A stretch of DNA of 64,000 nucleotides, from positions 857,001-921,000 of the forward strand of contig NZ_CP015583.1 of assembly GCF_001941945.1 (NCBI RefSeq). Direction: 5' to 3'. This stretch comes from Roseomonas gilardii (GTDB lineage Bacteria; Pseudomonadota; Alphaproteobacteria; Acetobacterales; Acetobacteraceae). The notes below the pieces were generated by a model. The model ran no database searches and was not told where the DNA came from. It was given only the letters and a program-made list of their open reading frames with translations. Shown one piece after another: positions 16,599-24,565 of this stretch (positions within the stretch are counted from its first letter, which is position 1; each line of letters begins with the position of its first letter). A program made the translations under genes and the position numbers.

Positions 16599-18348
16599 GT
16601 TCGTTTCTCCCAACCTGTGGCGTGTCGTGATCCGTGGAGCGGCCGGCCATGTGGCGCGCCGCGATCCAGCCGAAGGTCATGGCGGGGCCGAGGGTGATGC
16701 CGCCGCTCGGATACTGGCCGCCCATCACGCTCGACAGGTCGTTGCCCGCTGCGTAGAGGCCGGGGATCGGCTGGCCCCGCGCATCCAGCACGCGCGCCTC
16801 GGCATCGGTGACGAGGCCGGCGAAGGTGCCGAGGCTGCCGGGCACGATCCGCACGGCGTAGAAGGGGCCCTGCTCGATCGGCGCGATGCAGGGGTTGGGG
16901 CCGTCGTGATGCGCGTCGCCCTGGCCGCGCTGGAACGGCGTGCTGCCGCGCCCGAACAGCGTGTCCAGGCCCTGCCGCGCATCGTTGTTGTAGGCGGCGA
17001 GGCTGTCGCGCAGCCCGGCGGCGCCGATGCCGCAGGCGGCAGCCAGTTCCTCGATCGTGCCGCCGCGCTTCAGATAGCCGTTGCGCAGCCAGGGGGAGAG
17101 CGGCAGCGGCGCCGGCTTCACCGCGCCCAGGCCGTAGCGGCGCAGGAAGCGGTGGTCGCAGACGAGCCAGCATTCCGCCGTCTCGCCCGGCCGCAGCGCC
17201 TGGAAGAGGCCTCGCATGAAGTCGTGGTAGGGACCGGATTCGTTGACGAAGCGCTGGCCCTGCCGCGTCACCGCGATGATGCCGGGCTTGCCGCGCTCGA
17301 TCAGGTGCGGGAAGCGGCCGGTCGTGCCATCGGCGCGCGGCACCAGCGAGACGGGCGCCCAGGCGCCGGAATCCGCCAGCCCGCCATCGACCTGCCCGCC
17401 CACCGCTTCCGCGAGGCGCATGCCGTCGCCCGTGTTTGTGGCGGGCGCGGCGGAATGGTGCGGCGTGCCCTCGCGCACATGCGGGAACAGGTCCCGCTGC
17501 CGCGCCGGATCGTGCGGGAAGCCGCCGGTGGCGAGCACGACGCCGCACCGCGCGGTGACGGCGAGGCGGCCTTCCGGCCCTTCCAGGATGGCACCCGTGA
17601 CGGCATCGCCGGCGCGGAGGATCTGGCGCGCGGCGGTGGAGTGCCACAGCGTCACGCCGCGATCGGCGGCGGAGCGCAGCAGGCGCGCAGCGAGGGCGTT
17701 GCCGTTGACGAGCTGCATCGAGCGGCGGTGGCGCGCGAGGTCGAGGGCGTGGCGGGCGAGGCGTTTCGCGACATGCGCGAAGGAAGCGGCCGAGCGTGTG
17801 GCGCGCAGGAAATGGCCGAGATCGGCGCCCGAGGCGATGGCCATGCCGGCCAGGGTGGTCTCGGGGATGGGCCGGCGCAGGCGCGCGATCAGCGGGCCAA
17901 GTTCGCGCCCGTCATAGGGCGCGGCGACGACGGAGCGCCCGCCCGTGACGGCGCCGGGGACGTTGCCGTGGAAGTCGGGCACGGCGCTGCCGGGCAGGAA
18001 GCGCACGGCGGTCTCGCGCTCGAAGAAGTCGATCATGCGTGGCCCGGCCTCCAGGAAGGCCTCCATGCGGGCGGCGTCGTAGCGATTGCCGAGGATGTGC
18101 CGGAGGTAGGTGCGGGGGGCTTCGGCATCCTCCTCGATCCCGGCGCGGACCACGACCGGATTGCGCGGCACCCAGAGCCAGCCGCCGGACCAGGCGGTGG
18201 TGCCGCCGAAGACGGGCTCCTTCTCCGCCACGATGACCTCCAGCCCCAGTGCCGCCGCGGTCACCGCCGTGGCAAGGCCGCCGGCGCCGGAGCCGATCAC
18301 CAGCACGTCGCAGCTCCGGCCGCGCGTGGGCCCCGTCATCCCGTCCAT
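16588..18348 (-). CDS. FAD-dependent oxidoreductase (3-ketosteroid dehydrogenase-like), first of pair
   Basis: 586-residue paralogue of the next gene. Dinucleotide-binding fold CDVLVIGSGAGGLATAVTAA (about 13-32), TAWSGGWLWVPRNPVV, the internal GVVLATGGFPHDPARQ and the C-terminal GLYAAGNDLSSVMGGQYPSG. Its start overlaps the stop of the IclR gene by one base (TGATG), and its 3' end overlaps the downstream paralogue, so all three are one operon. The two copies share architecture but differ widely in sequence, suggesting separate substrates or a heteromeric enzyme. Confidence 0.85.
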   Translation of the reverse strand: MDGMTGPTRGRSCDVLVIGSGAGGLATAVTAAALGLEVIVAEKEPVFGGTTAWSGGWLWVPRNPVVVRAGIEEDAEAPRTYLRHILGNRYDAARMEAFLEAGPRMIDFFERETAVRFLPGSAVPDFHGNVPGAVTGGRSVVAAPYDGRELGPLIARLRRPIPETTLAGMAIASGADLGHFLRATRSAASFAHVAKRLARHALDLARHRRSMQLVNGNALAARLLRSAADRGVTLWHSTAARQILRAGDAVTGAILEGPEGRLAVTARCGVVLATGGFPHDPARQRDLFPHVREGTPHHSAAPATNTGDGMRLAEAVGGQVDGGLADSGAWAPVSLVPRADGTTGRFPHLIERGKPGIIAVTRQGQRFVNESGPYHDFMRGLFQALRPGETAECWLVCDHRFLRRYGLGAVKPAPLPLSPWLRNGYLKRGGTIEELAAACGIGAAGLRDSLAAYNNDARQGLDTLFGRGSTPFQRGQGDAHHDGPNPCIAPIEQGPFYAVRIVPGSLGTFAGLVTDAEARVLDARGQPIPGLYAAGNDLSSVMGGQYPSGGITLGPAMTFGWIAARHMAGRSTDHDTPQVGRNEHAV

Positions 18349-19286
18349 CAGCGCGGCATCCCCGCGGCGTTCCGGATGCCGTGCAGGGCGCGGTTCAGCA
18401 GGGGGGAGCCGAGGCTCGCCTGGGTCATCTCCGCCGCCGCCTCCAGCATCAGCGGGGCGAGCTCGTGCAGCTTCTCCTCCGGCAGGCGCATGATCGGCCC
18501 GGCGATGCTGATCGTGGCGCAGACCGTGCCGTCCGTTGCGCGCACCGGTGCCGCCATGGCCGACATCCAGGGCGTGAAGGTCTGCATCGTCACGGCATAG
18601 CCGCGCTTGCGCGTCTGGCGCAGCGCCTGGAGCAGCGCCTTCGCGTTGCGCGGAGCGCGGGGGCCGAATTCCTCCGGCGCGCCGAAGCCCTGGCGTTCCA
18701 CCAGCGACAGGGCTTCCTCGTCGCCGAGGGTGGAAAGCCAGGCCCAGCCGCTGGCGCTGCAGGACAGGGTGGCGACCTGGCCCATCTCCGGGTCGTAGCG
18801 CAGGCCGGTCTGGGCGCCCTGCGCCCTGGCGACCCAGGTCAGGTTCCGGTCGGCGCCCTCCCCATCCATCACCGCGAGGCGCACCAGTTCGCCGCTCTGC
18901 GCCGCCAGCCGGTCCAGCACCGGCTGGGCGATGTCGGTGACGCCGCTGCGGGCGAGGTAGGTGAAGGCCAGCGTCACCAGCCGCATGGTCAGCCGGTAGT
19001 CGCCATGGAGGCGTTCCTGCTGCACGAAGCCGTGCTCCGCGAGTTCGGAGAGCAGGCGGTGCGAGGCGCTGAGGGGGATGCCCAGGCGGTCGGCCACGGC
19101 CGAGATCGGCAGGCCGTTCGCGTTCTCGGCCAGGAGCTGCAGCACGGCGAAGGTGCGGTCCATGACGCCGCTGGGTGCTGCCGAGGCGCCGCGGCGCCCG
19201 TGGCTGTTCAGGGACGTTCCTCTGGTGCGCCCATCGGCGGCCACGGGGCCGTGCGTCGGTCCGGCCTCGGGTGGCGTCGCGTTCAT
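18348..19286 (-). CDS. IclR family transcriptional regulator
   Basis: 312 residues. An N-terminal winged helix-turn-helix (about 40-105: VMDRTFAVLQLLAENANGLP then ISAVADRLGIPLSASHRLLS) precedes the IclR effector-binding domain (about 120-300). IclR proteins control aromatic and carboxylate catabolism, often from a divergent promoter. The start is ATG 19286 with GGAG 8-10 bases upstream; the longer frame to 19433 enters the intergenic promoter region. It heads the operon with the two FAD oxidoreductases and faces the divergent AroE-like gene, so it probably controls both arms. Confidence 0.88.
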   Translation of the reverse strand: MNATPPEAGPTHGPVAADGRTRGTSLNSHGRRGASAAPSGVMDRTFAVLQLLAENANGLPISAVADRLGIPLSASHRLLSELAEHGFVQQERLHGDYRLTMRLVTLAFTYLARSGVTDIAQPVLDRLAAQSGELVRLAVMDGEGADRNLTWVARAQGAQTGLRYDPEMGQVATLSCSASGWAWLSTLGDEEALSLVERQGFGAPEEFGPRAPRNAKALLQALRQTRKRGYAVTMQTFTPWMSAMAAPVRATDGTVCATISIAGPIMRLPEEKLHELAPLMLEAAAEMTQASLGSPLLNRALHGIRNAAGMPR

Positions 19287-19474
19287 GCTGGGTACTCCGG
19301 ATGCTCCGTTCCCGCCCTGCGAGGCCCGGTCATGGCCAGGCCCGGCGGGAGCCCGGTTGATACTGGAAAAACTTTCCGATCTCAAGAAAAAATTCTGGAA
19401 AACCTTTCCAGAAATCGATAGGCCTCTGGTCAACCACCCGCATGGCGGTTCCGCGCCGCACGATGGAGGAAGAC

Positions 19475-20269
19475 ATGTCCGAGAGCCTGAACGGCGCCAC
19501 GCGCCTCTACCCGATCGTGGGCGACCCGATCGCGCAGGTGAAGTCGCCCTCCGGCGTCACCCGCACGCTCGCCGAGCGCGGGCACAACGCGATCTGCGTT
19601 CCCGCCCATGTGGCGCCGGGCGACCTCGCCGATTTCTTCGGCACCATGGCGCGCGTGCGGAACGTGGATGGGGTGATCGTCACCGTGCCGCACAAGTTCG
19701 CCAGCTTCGCCTTCTGCGCCAGCACCACGCCGCGCGCGAAGGTGCTGCGCGCGGTGAATTCCATCCGCCGCAACCCGGACGGAAGCTGGCACGGCGACAT
19801 GTCGGACGGGCAGGCCTTCGTGCAGGCGCAGATCGGCGCCGGGGCGACGCCGCAGGGCGCGCGTGCCCTGCTGGTCGGCGCGGGCGGCGCCGGCAGCGCC
19901 ATCGGGCTGGCGCTGCTGGAGGCCGGGGTGCGCGAGCTGGTCGTGCATGACAGCGACGCCGCGCGGGTGGACCGGCTGGTCGGCGTGCTGCGCGAGCAGG
20001 GAAAGGGCGAGGTGCGCGCCGGAACGGCCGACCCGACCGGCTTCGACATGGTGTGCAACGCCACGCCCTCGGGCATGCGGGAGGGCGATCCGTTGCCGGT
20101 GGCGGCGGATCTGCTGCGCCCCGCCATGTCCGTGGGCGACGTGATCACCGCGCCGGAGGTGACGCCGCTGTTGCAGGCGGCGCGTGCCATCGGCTGCCGC
20201 ACGGCGACCGGCGTGGACATGTTCCGCGTCGTGCAGGGCCTCATCGTCGATTTCCTGCTCGACCGCTGA
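19475..20269 (+). CDS. Shikimate dehydrogenase family protein (AroE-like)
   Basis: 264 residues. Family features: N-terminal YPIVGDPIAQVKSPSGVTRT (substrate-binding serine of the KSP motif kept), VTVPHK with the catalytic lysine, the NAD(P)-binding LLVGAGGAGSAIGLALLEAG (about 131-150), CNATPSGM, and the C-terminal QGLIVDFLL glutamine. The usual NTD motif before the catalytic aspartate is changed to MSD (HGDMSDG), so substrate preference may differ from biosynthetic AroE. In a divergon with IclR, FAD oxidoreductases and an MFS carrier, a catabolic role (quinate/shikimate-type compounds) is more likely than aromatic amino acid synthesis; this is inference. The ATG at 19475 is chosen after GGAGGA at 19465-19470. 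Confidence 0.82.
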   Translation: MSESLNGATRLYPIVGDPIAQVKSPSGVTRTLAERGHNAICVPAHVAPGDLADFFGTMARVRNVDGVIVTVPHKFASFAFCASTTPRAKVLRAVNSIRRNPDGSWHGDMSDGQAFVQAQIGAGATPQGARALLVGAGGAGSAIGLALLEAGVRELVVHDSDAARVDRLVGVLREQGKGEVRAGTADPTGFDMVCNATPSGMREGDPLPVAADLLRPAMSVGDVITAPEVTPLLQAARAIGCRTATGVDMFRVVQGLIVDFLLDR

Positions 20270-20279
20270 GCGCCGCCGG

Positions 20280-20309
20280 AGGGGGAACAAGGATAGGGGG
20301 AACAAGGAT
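20280..20309 (+). repeat. Tandem 15-bp duplication of the ribosome-binding region
   Basis: Two perfect adjacent copies of AGGGGGAACAAGGAT immediately before the MFS start codon. Each contains an AAGGA Shine-Dalgarno core; only the second is correctly spaced from the ATG at 20311. Confidence 0.85.
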
Positions 20310-20310
20310 C

Positions 20311-21642
20311 ATGTCCGACACGCAGGCCGTTGCCGGCGCGCCCGTTGCGCTGGCGCCACGGCGCAGCACCGGCGAGATCATCCGCCATGCCTGGGCCGTG
20401 GGCCGGGTGCGCTGGGGGATGCTGGCACTCGTCTTCTTCGCGACGGTGCTGAACTACACCGACCGCGCGACGCTCGGCATCCTGCAACCGGTCCTGTCGC
20501 TGGAGCTGAACTGGACGGCGCAGGACTACGCCAACATCAACTTCTGGTTCCAGGCGGGCTATGCGCTCGGCTACGTGCTGCAAGGGCGCATCATCGACCT
20601 GGTCGGGGTGCGGCGCTCCTTCGCCATGGCGGTGCTGGTCTGGAGCCTGGCGGCCGCCTCGCACGGGCTCGTTTCCTCGGTCGGCGGCTTCATGATCTGC
20701 CGCTTCGTGCTGGGGCTGGCCGAGGCGGGCAACTACCCGTCCTGCGTGAAGACGACACGGCTCTGGTTCCCGGCCGGGGAGCGCGGCATCGCCGCCGGCT
20801 TCTTCAACGCGGGCACCAATGTCGGCGCCATGCTGACGCCGATGATGATCCCCTTCATCGTCTCCGCCTGGCATTGGCAGGGCGCCTTCTACATCCTGGG
20901 TGGGCTCGGCTTCGTCTGGCTGTTCTTCTGGCTGCGCCACTATCGCGACCCGGAGCGGCATCCCACCGTCACGCGGCGGGAGCTGGAGCACGTCCATGCC
21001 GGGCGCGAGCCGGAGGTGGCGCAGAAGATGCCCTATTCGCGGGTGCTGCGGCTGCGGGCCACCTGGGCCTATGCCGTCGGCAACCTCTCGGCGATGGTGT
21101 TCTGGTTCTATCTCTACTGGCTGCCGCCCTACCTGAACCAGCATTTCCACCTGGGCATCAGCGTGAGCGAGCTGGGCCTGCCGCTGATCGTCATCTACCT
21201 CGCCGCCGATGCGGGCTCGATGATCGGCGGCATCCTGTCCTCCGTCATGATCAGCCGCGGCATGAAGCCGGTCACGGCGCGCATCCTGGCCATGCTGATC
21301 TGCGCCATCTGCATCGTGCCGATCATCTTCGTGAACACGGCATCGAGCCTGTGGGTGGCGGTGGGCTACATCTCGCTCGCCATCGCGGCGCATCAGGCCT
21401 GGACGGCGAATATCTGGAGCCTGGCGATGGACATGACGCAGAAGAGCGCCGTCAGCTCCGTCTTCGGCTTCGGCGGCATGGTCTCGGCGCTCGGCGGCAT
21501 GTTCATGACGCAGATCGTGGGCTACGTGCTGACCGCCTCGAACAACAACTACGGCCTTCTCTTCACCATCATCCCGGCCGTCTATGGCGCCTGCCTGCTC
21601 TGGGTCTTCCTGGTGGCGCCGCGCCGGCCGGAGCCGGTCTGA
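20311..21642 (+). CDS. MFS transporter, ACS (anion:cation symporter)-like
   Basis: 443-residue inner-membrane carrier with about twelve predicted membrane helices. The N-terminal part has LNYTDRATLGI, typical of the ACS/hexuronate-phthalate branch, and the loop 2-3 region GRIIDLVGVRRSFAMAVLVW fits the MFS signature motif position. These carriers import organic anions with protons. It follows the AroE-like gene by about 40 bases with a duplicated ribosome-binding region, so it likely supplies the substrate of that pathway. Confidence 0.88.
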   Translation: MSDTQAVAGAPVALAPRRSTGEIIRHAWAVGRVRWGMLALVFFATVLNYTDRATLGILQPVLSLELNWTAQDYANINFWFQAGYALGYVLQGRIIDLVGVRRSFAMAVLVWSLAAASHGLVSSVGGFMICRFVLGLAEAGNYPSCVKTTRLWFPAGERGIAAGFFNAGTNVGAMLTPMMIPFIVSAWHWQGAFYILGGLGFVWLFFWLRHYRDPERHPTVTRRELEHVHAGREPEVAQKMPYSRVLRLRATWAYAVGNLSAMVFWFYLYWLPPYLNQHFHLGISVSELGLPLIVIYLAADAGSMIGGILSSVMISRGMKPVTARILAMLICAICIVPIIFVNTASSLWVAVGYISLAIAAHQAWTANIWSLAMDMTQKSAVSSVFGFGGMVSALGGMFMTQIVGYVLTASNNNYGLLFTIIPAVYGACLLWVFLVAPRRPEPV

Positions 21643-21654
21643 GGCTGCGCTTCC

Positions 21655-21720
21655 GGCCCGGGGGAAAGGCGGCGCCCTTCCCCCCGATAACCCCCTGGAC
21701 CTCCCTTTACCGGGGGTTCC
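21655..21720. terminator. GC-rich hairpin between convergent MFS and PhnD genes
   Basis: GGGGGAAAGGC..GCCCTTCCCCCC hairpin at ~21659-21685, then a second dyad (AACCCCC..GGGGGTT) to ~21718. It resembles the terminal hairpin of the dispersed element at 2145-2465 and may be a solo end of it; it probably serves as a bidirectional terminator. Confidence 0.55.
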
Positions 21721-21723
21721 GCT

Positions 21724-22728
21724 TCAGCGCCGGCGCCGGTCGGCGGCTTCCGCCTTCCGCATGTCGACGAAGACGGCGTAATCGGCATGGCTCGTCGTGG
21801 TCCAGCCGATGGCGGAGCCGCGTTCCACGGCGCGGTGGATGTCGGGATGCGCCGTCGGCAGGGCGAGGTGGAAGGCGATCATGTCCTGCTTGAATTCGGC
21901 CGGCAGGTCGGTGCGCACCACGATCGGCCCGTTCTGGATGGGGCGGGAGGTCCAGATGATGCGCAGGTCCTCCATCTTCAGCATGCCCTTGTCCACCGCC
22001 GCGCGCAGCGTGCCGCGGGTATAGGGCGGGTCGCCCTGGCCGGAGACCCAGGTGACGCCGGCGTCGTACTGCTTCTGCAGCACGGCCACGAGCGCCTGGT
22101 CGTGGCCGCCCGCGAAGCCGGTGCGGCCGAAGAACCTCCCGGGCTCCGGATCGATGCCGGCCGCGCGCAACTCGGCGCGCGGGATCAGGTAGCCGGAGGC
22201 GCTGTTCGGGTCGGCCCAGGCGATGGACCTGCCCTTGAGGTCCTCGATCCTCGTGATGCCGGAATCGCTGCGGACATACATGACGGCGACATAGGATGTG
22301 CTGCCATCGGCTTCCCTGGTGACGAGGATCGGCTCCACGCCGCCATTGGTGTCCATCCAGGTCGCCGCATAGGCGGCGGGTGCCATGTTGGCGATCTCCA
22401 GTTGCTTCGCGGCGAAGGCCTGCTGCACCCCGGCATAGTCCGAGGCGAAGTAGAGCCGCGCGGGCACCTGGAAGGTCTCCTCGAACAGCTTGCGGTAGCC
22501 GTCGTAGCGGCCGAGCCGGTCGCTTTCCGTCTCCCCGCCCAGCACGCCGATGCGGATCTCCGGCACCTGCGCGGCCCAGGGGCGCTTGCCGGGCGCGGGC
22601 ATGGCGGGGGGTGTCGGGGCCTGGGTCGATGCCCCGGTCGATGCCTGGGTCTGGGCCCAGGCAGGGACGGCGAGGGGCAGGAGAGCGGGCAGGCCGGCGA
22701 GTGCCAGGAGGCGGCGGCGCAGGAGCAT
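21724..22728 (-). CDS. phnD: PhnD-type phosphate/phosphonate substrate-binding protein
   Basis: 334 residues, with a signal peptide (MLLRRRLLALAGLPALLPLA, cleavage near PAWAQ) for the periplasm. The mature part has IRIGVLGGETESDRLGRYDG and RLYFASDYAGVQQAFAAKQL, typical of the PhnD family that binds phosphonate, phosphite or phosphate for ABC import. No permease or ATPase lies beside it, so it is an orphan binding protein whose partners must be elsewhere. The Pro/Thr/Ala-rich linker after the signal peptide is unusual. The start at ATG 22728 is chosen for the signal peptide; longer in-frame starts have no such feature. Confidence 0.82.
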   Translation of the reverse strand: MLLRRRLLALAGLPALLPLAVPAWAQTQASTGASTQAPTPPAMPAPGKRPWAAQVPEIRIGVLGGETESDRLGRYDGYRKLFEETFQVPARLYFASDYAGVQQAFAAKQLEIANMAPAAYAATWMDTNGGVEPILVTREADGSTSYVAVMYVRSDSGITRIEDLKGRSIAWADPNSASGYLIPRAELRAAGIDPEPGRFFGRTGFAGGHDQALVAVLQKQYDAGVTWVSGQGDPPYTRGTLRAAVDKGMLKMEDLRIIWTSRPIQNGPIVVRTDLPAEFKQDMIAFHLALPTAHPDIHRAVERGSAIGWTTTSHADYAVFVDMRKAEAADRRRR

Positions 22729-22901
22729 GGCGTGCTTCCGGAAAGATGGTTCCGGCGCCATCGGAACATGGCGGCGGCGGTGCTCCAAGCGTTTCGAGAG
22801 GCCTGTTCGCCTCCTGGTGATGGAAGTTGCCGATGGAGCCGATCCATGCAACTTTCGGTTGATTGACCCGCCCGAAAGGGGGGCGCCTGAAGGACGCGTC
22901 G

Positions 22902-23630
22902 ATGCCGAGGGAAGATCCCGGGCTCCACGGAAACCGGGCCGGAGCCGGCGGCGGGCCGGTCTTCGCCGGCACCGGTCCCCAGGGCCACCGCAGCCGGATG
23001 CGGGAAAGGCTGCTGCAGGGCGGCCCGGCGGCGCTGCCGGATTACGAGATCCTGGAGATGCTGCTCTTCCTGGGCATCCCGCGCCGGGACACCAAGCCGC
23101 TGGCGAAGGGGCTGATCAACCAGTTCGGCAGCCTCGCGGCGGTGCTGGGGGCGGACCCGCGCTGGCTGCGCCGGACCACGGCGCTCGGCATGGACAGCAT
23201 CGCCGCGCTGAACCTCGTCTCGGCCGCCGCCACGCGCCTCGCCCGGGCGGAGGAGACGGAACGGCCCGTGCTGAAGAGCTGGGACCGGCTGATGGCCTAT
23301 CTGGCGGCGGCGCCCCTGGAGGCGGCGCCCGGCGCCAGCCTGCCGCATGGGCGGGTCCTGTTTCTGGACAACCGGAACCGGCTGCTCGCCGACGAGAGCC
23401 AGGACGGCGTGCAGGAGCCCCGCGCCACCATGCGCCGCGCGCTGGAGCTGCATGCCACGGCCCTGATCCTGCTGACCTGGAGGCCGGACGGACAGCCGCG
23501 CGAGGAGGATGTGGCGCGCACGGAGCAGATGCAGAAGGCGGGCACGCTGCTGGCCATCACCCTGCACGACCACCTGATCGCGAGCGGAAGGGCGGAGCCG
23601 CTGAGCCTGCGGCGGGAGGGGCTGATCTGA
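22902..23630 (+). CDS. Degenerate RadC-like protein (JAMM ligands lost)
   Basis: 242 residues with the full RadC layout: N-terminal helical part (LPDYEILEMLLFLGIPRRDT, LINQFGSLAAVLGADPRWL), a helix-hairpin-helix-like ALGMDSIAALNLV, then the C-terminal JAB/MPN fold. The segment normally reading HNHPSGDPTPSRDD is here TWRPDGQPREEDV, so both metal-binding histidines and the serine are gone and the protein should not bind the catalytic zinc. It ends with the family tail LSLRREGLI. It lies two bases upstream of an intact RadC. RadC's biological role is itself unresolved. The start is ATG 22902, after AAGGA. Confidence 0.8.
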   Translation: MPREDPGLHGNRAGAGGGPVFAGTGPQGHRSRMRERLLQGGPAALPDYEILEMLLFLGIPRRDTKPLAKGLINQFGSLAAVLGADPRWLRRTTALGMDSIAALNLVSAAATRLARAEETERPVLKSWDRLMAYLAAAPLEAAPGASLPHGRVLFLDNRNRLLADESQDGVQEPRATMRRALELHATALILLTWRPDGQPREEDVARTEQMQKAGTLLAITLHDHLIASGRAEPLSLRREGLI

Positions 23631-23632
23631 CG

Positions 23633-24433
23633 ATGGCGGACGGTTTCTCGGATGCCGCCGGCTTCCTGACGCGCGACCCGGCCCCGGTGCCTGCCCCGGC
23701 GAGCCGCCCGGTTCCTGCCCCTGGGACTTCCACCGCCGGGATTTCGGTCCCAGGGGTCCCGGTCCCCGCGGCGCGGCCCGGATCGCCCGTGGATCTGCGC
23801 CGCCGCCTGCTCAACGAGGGCGAGGCTGCGCTGTCGGAGGAGGACATGACCGCGCTGCTGCTGGGCTTCGTCCTGCCCGCCGATCCTCGTGCCCTGGCGC
23901 AGGCGGCGCTGCGGCGCTTCGGCAGTTTCGCCGCCCTGCTGTCGGCCAGCCAGCGGGAGCTGCGCGGCGTGCCCGGCTTCGGGACGCAGAGCATCGCAGC
24001 GCTCAAGCTGGTGCAGGAGGCGGCGCTGCGGCTGGCCCGGGCGGAGGTCATGGCGGTGCCGGTGCTGGACAACTGGGACCGTCTGCTCGCCTATCTCACC
24101 GCCTCCCTGGCGCGGGAGCGGATCGAGCAGTTCCGGGTCCTGTTCCTGGATGCGGAGGAACGGCTGCTGGCCGACGAGGCGCAGGCGCGGGGCACGGTGA
24201 ACCACACGGCGGTCTATCCGCGCGAGGTGGTCAAGCGCGCGCTGGAGCTGGACGCCGCGCGGCTGATCCTGGTGCACAACCATCCGAGCGGCGATCCCAC
24301 GCCGTCCCGCGACGACCTGCTGATGACCGAGCGGGTCCGGCAGGCGGCGGAATGCCTGGGCATCGTGCTGCAGGACCATGTGATCGTGGGCAATGGGCGG
24401 CACACCAGCTTCCGGCGGGAAGGATTGCTGTAG
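23633..24433 (+). CDS. radC: RadC family protein (intact JAMM motif)
   Basis: 266 residues. A Pro/Ala/Val-rich N-terminal tail (about 15-48) precedes the RadC helical region (EEDMTALLLGFVLPADPRAL), a helix-hairpin-helix GVPGFGTQSIAALKLV and a complete JAB domain with VHNHPSGDPTPSRDD near residue 225. Ends TSFRREGLL. The protein was named for DNA repair but its activity is not established; relatives are often linked to mobile elements, which are not evident here. It follows the degenerate copy by two bases, so the pair is cotranscribed and probably arose by duplication. Confidence 0.88.
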   Translation: MADGFSDAAGFLTRDPAPVPAPASRPVPAPGTSTAGISVPGVPVPAARPGSPVDLRRRLLNEGEAALSEEDMTALLLGFVLPADPRALAQAALRRFGSFAALLSASQRELRGVPGFGTQSIAALKLVQEAALRLARAEVMAVPVLDNWDRLLAYLTASLARERIEQFRVLFLDAEERLLADEAQARGTVNHTAVYPREVVKRALELDAARLILVHNHPSGDPTPSRDDLLMTERVRQAAECLGIVLQDHVIVGNGRHTSFRREGLL

Positions 24434-24565
24434 GGGGAACGGGGGGCGGAAAGGCGCGCGCCGCGCCCCGCCATTCCGGCGGCGGTTGACGGCCGGTCTC
24501 CGGATGTGGTCTCGGACGGCTCCTCCCGGCGTCGGCGCCGCTCCCACCCCAGGCCGAGAGTATCC

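Noticed and set aside
22902-24433. The two RadC genes as one frameshifted gene
   Set aside because: Each has its own start, full N-terminal and C-terminal regions and its own stop, so they are duplicates and not pieces of one gene.
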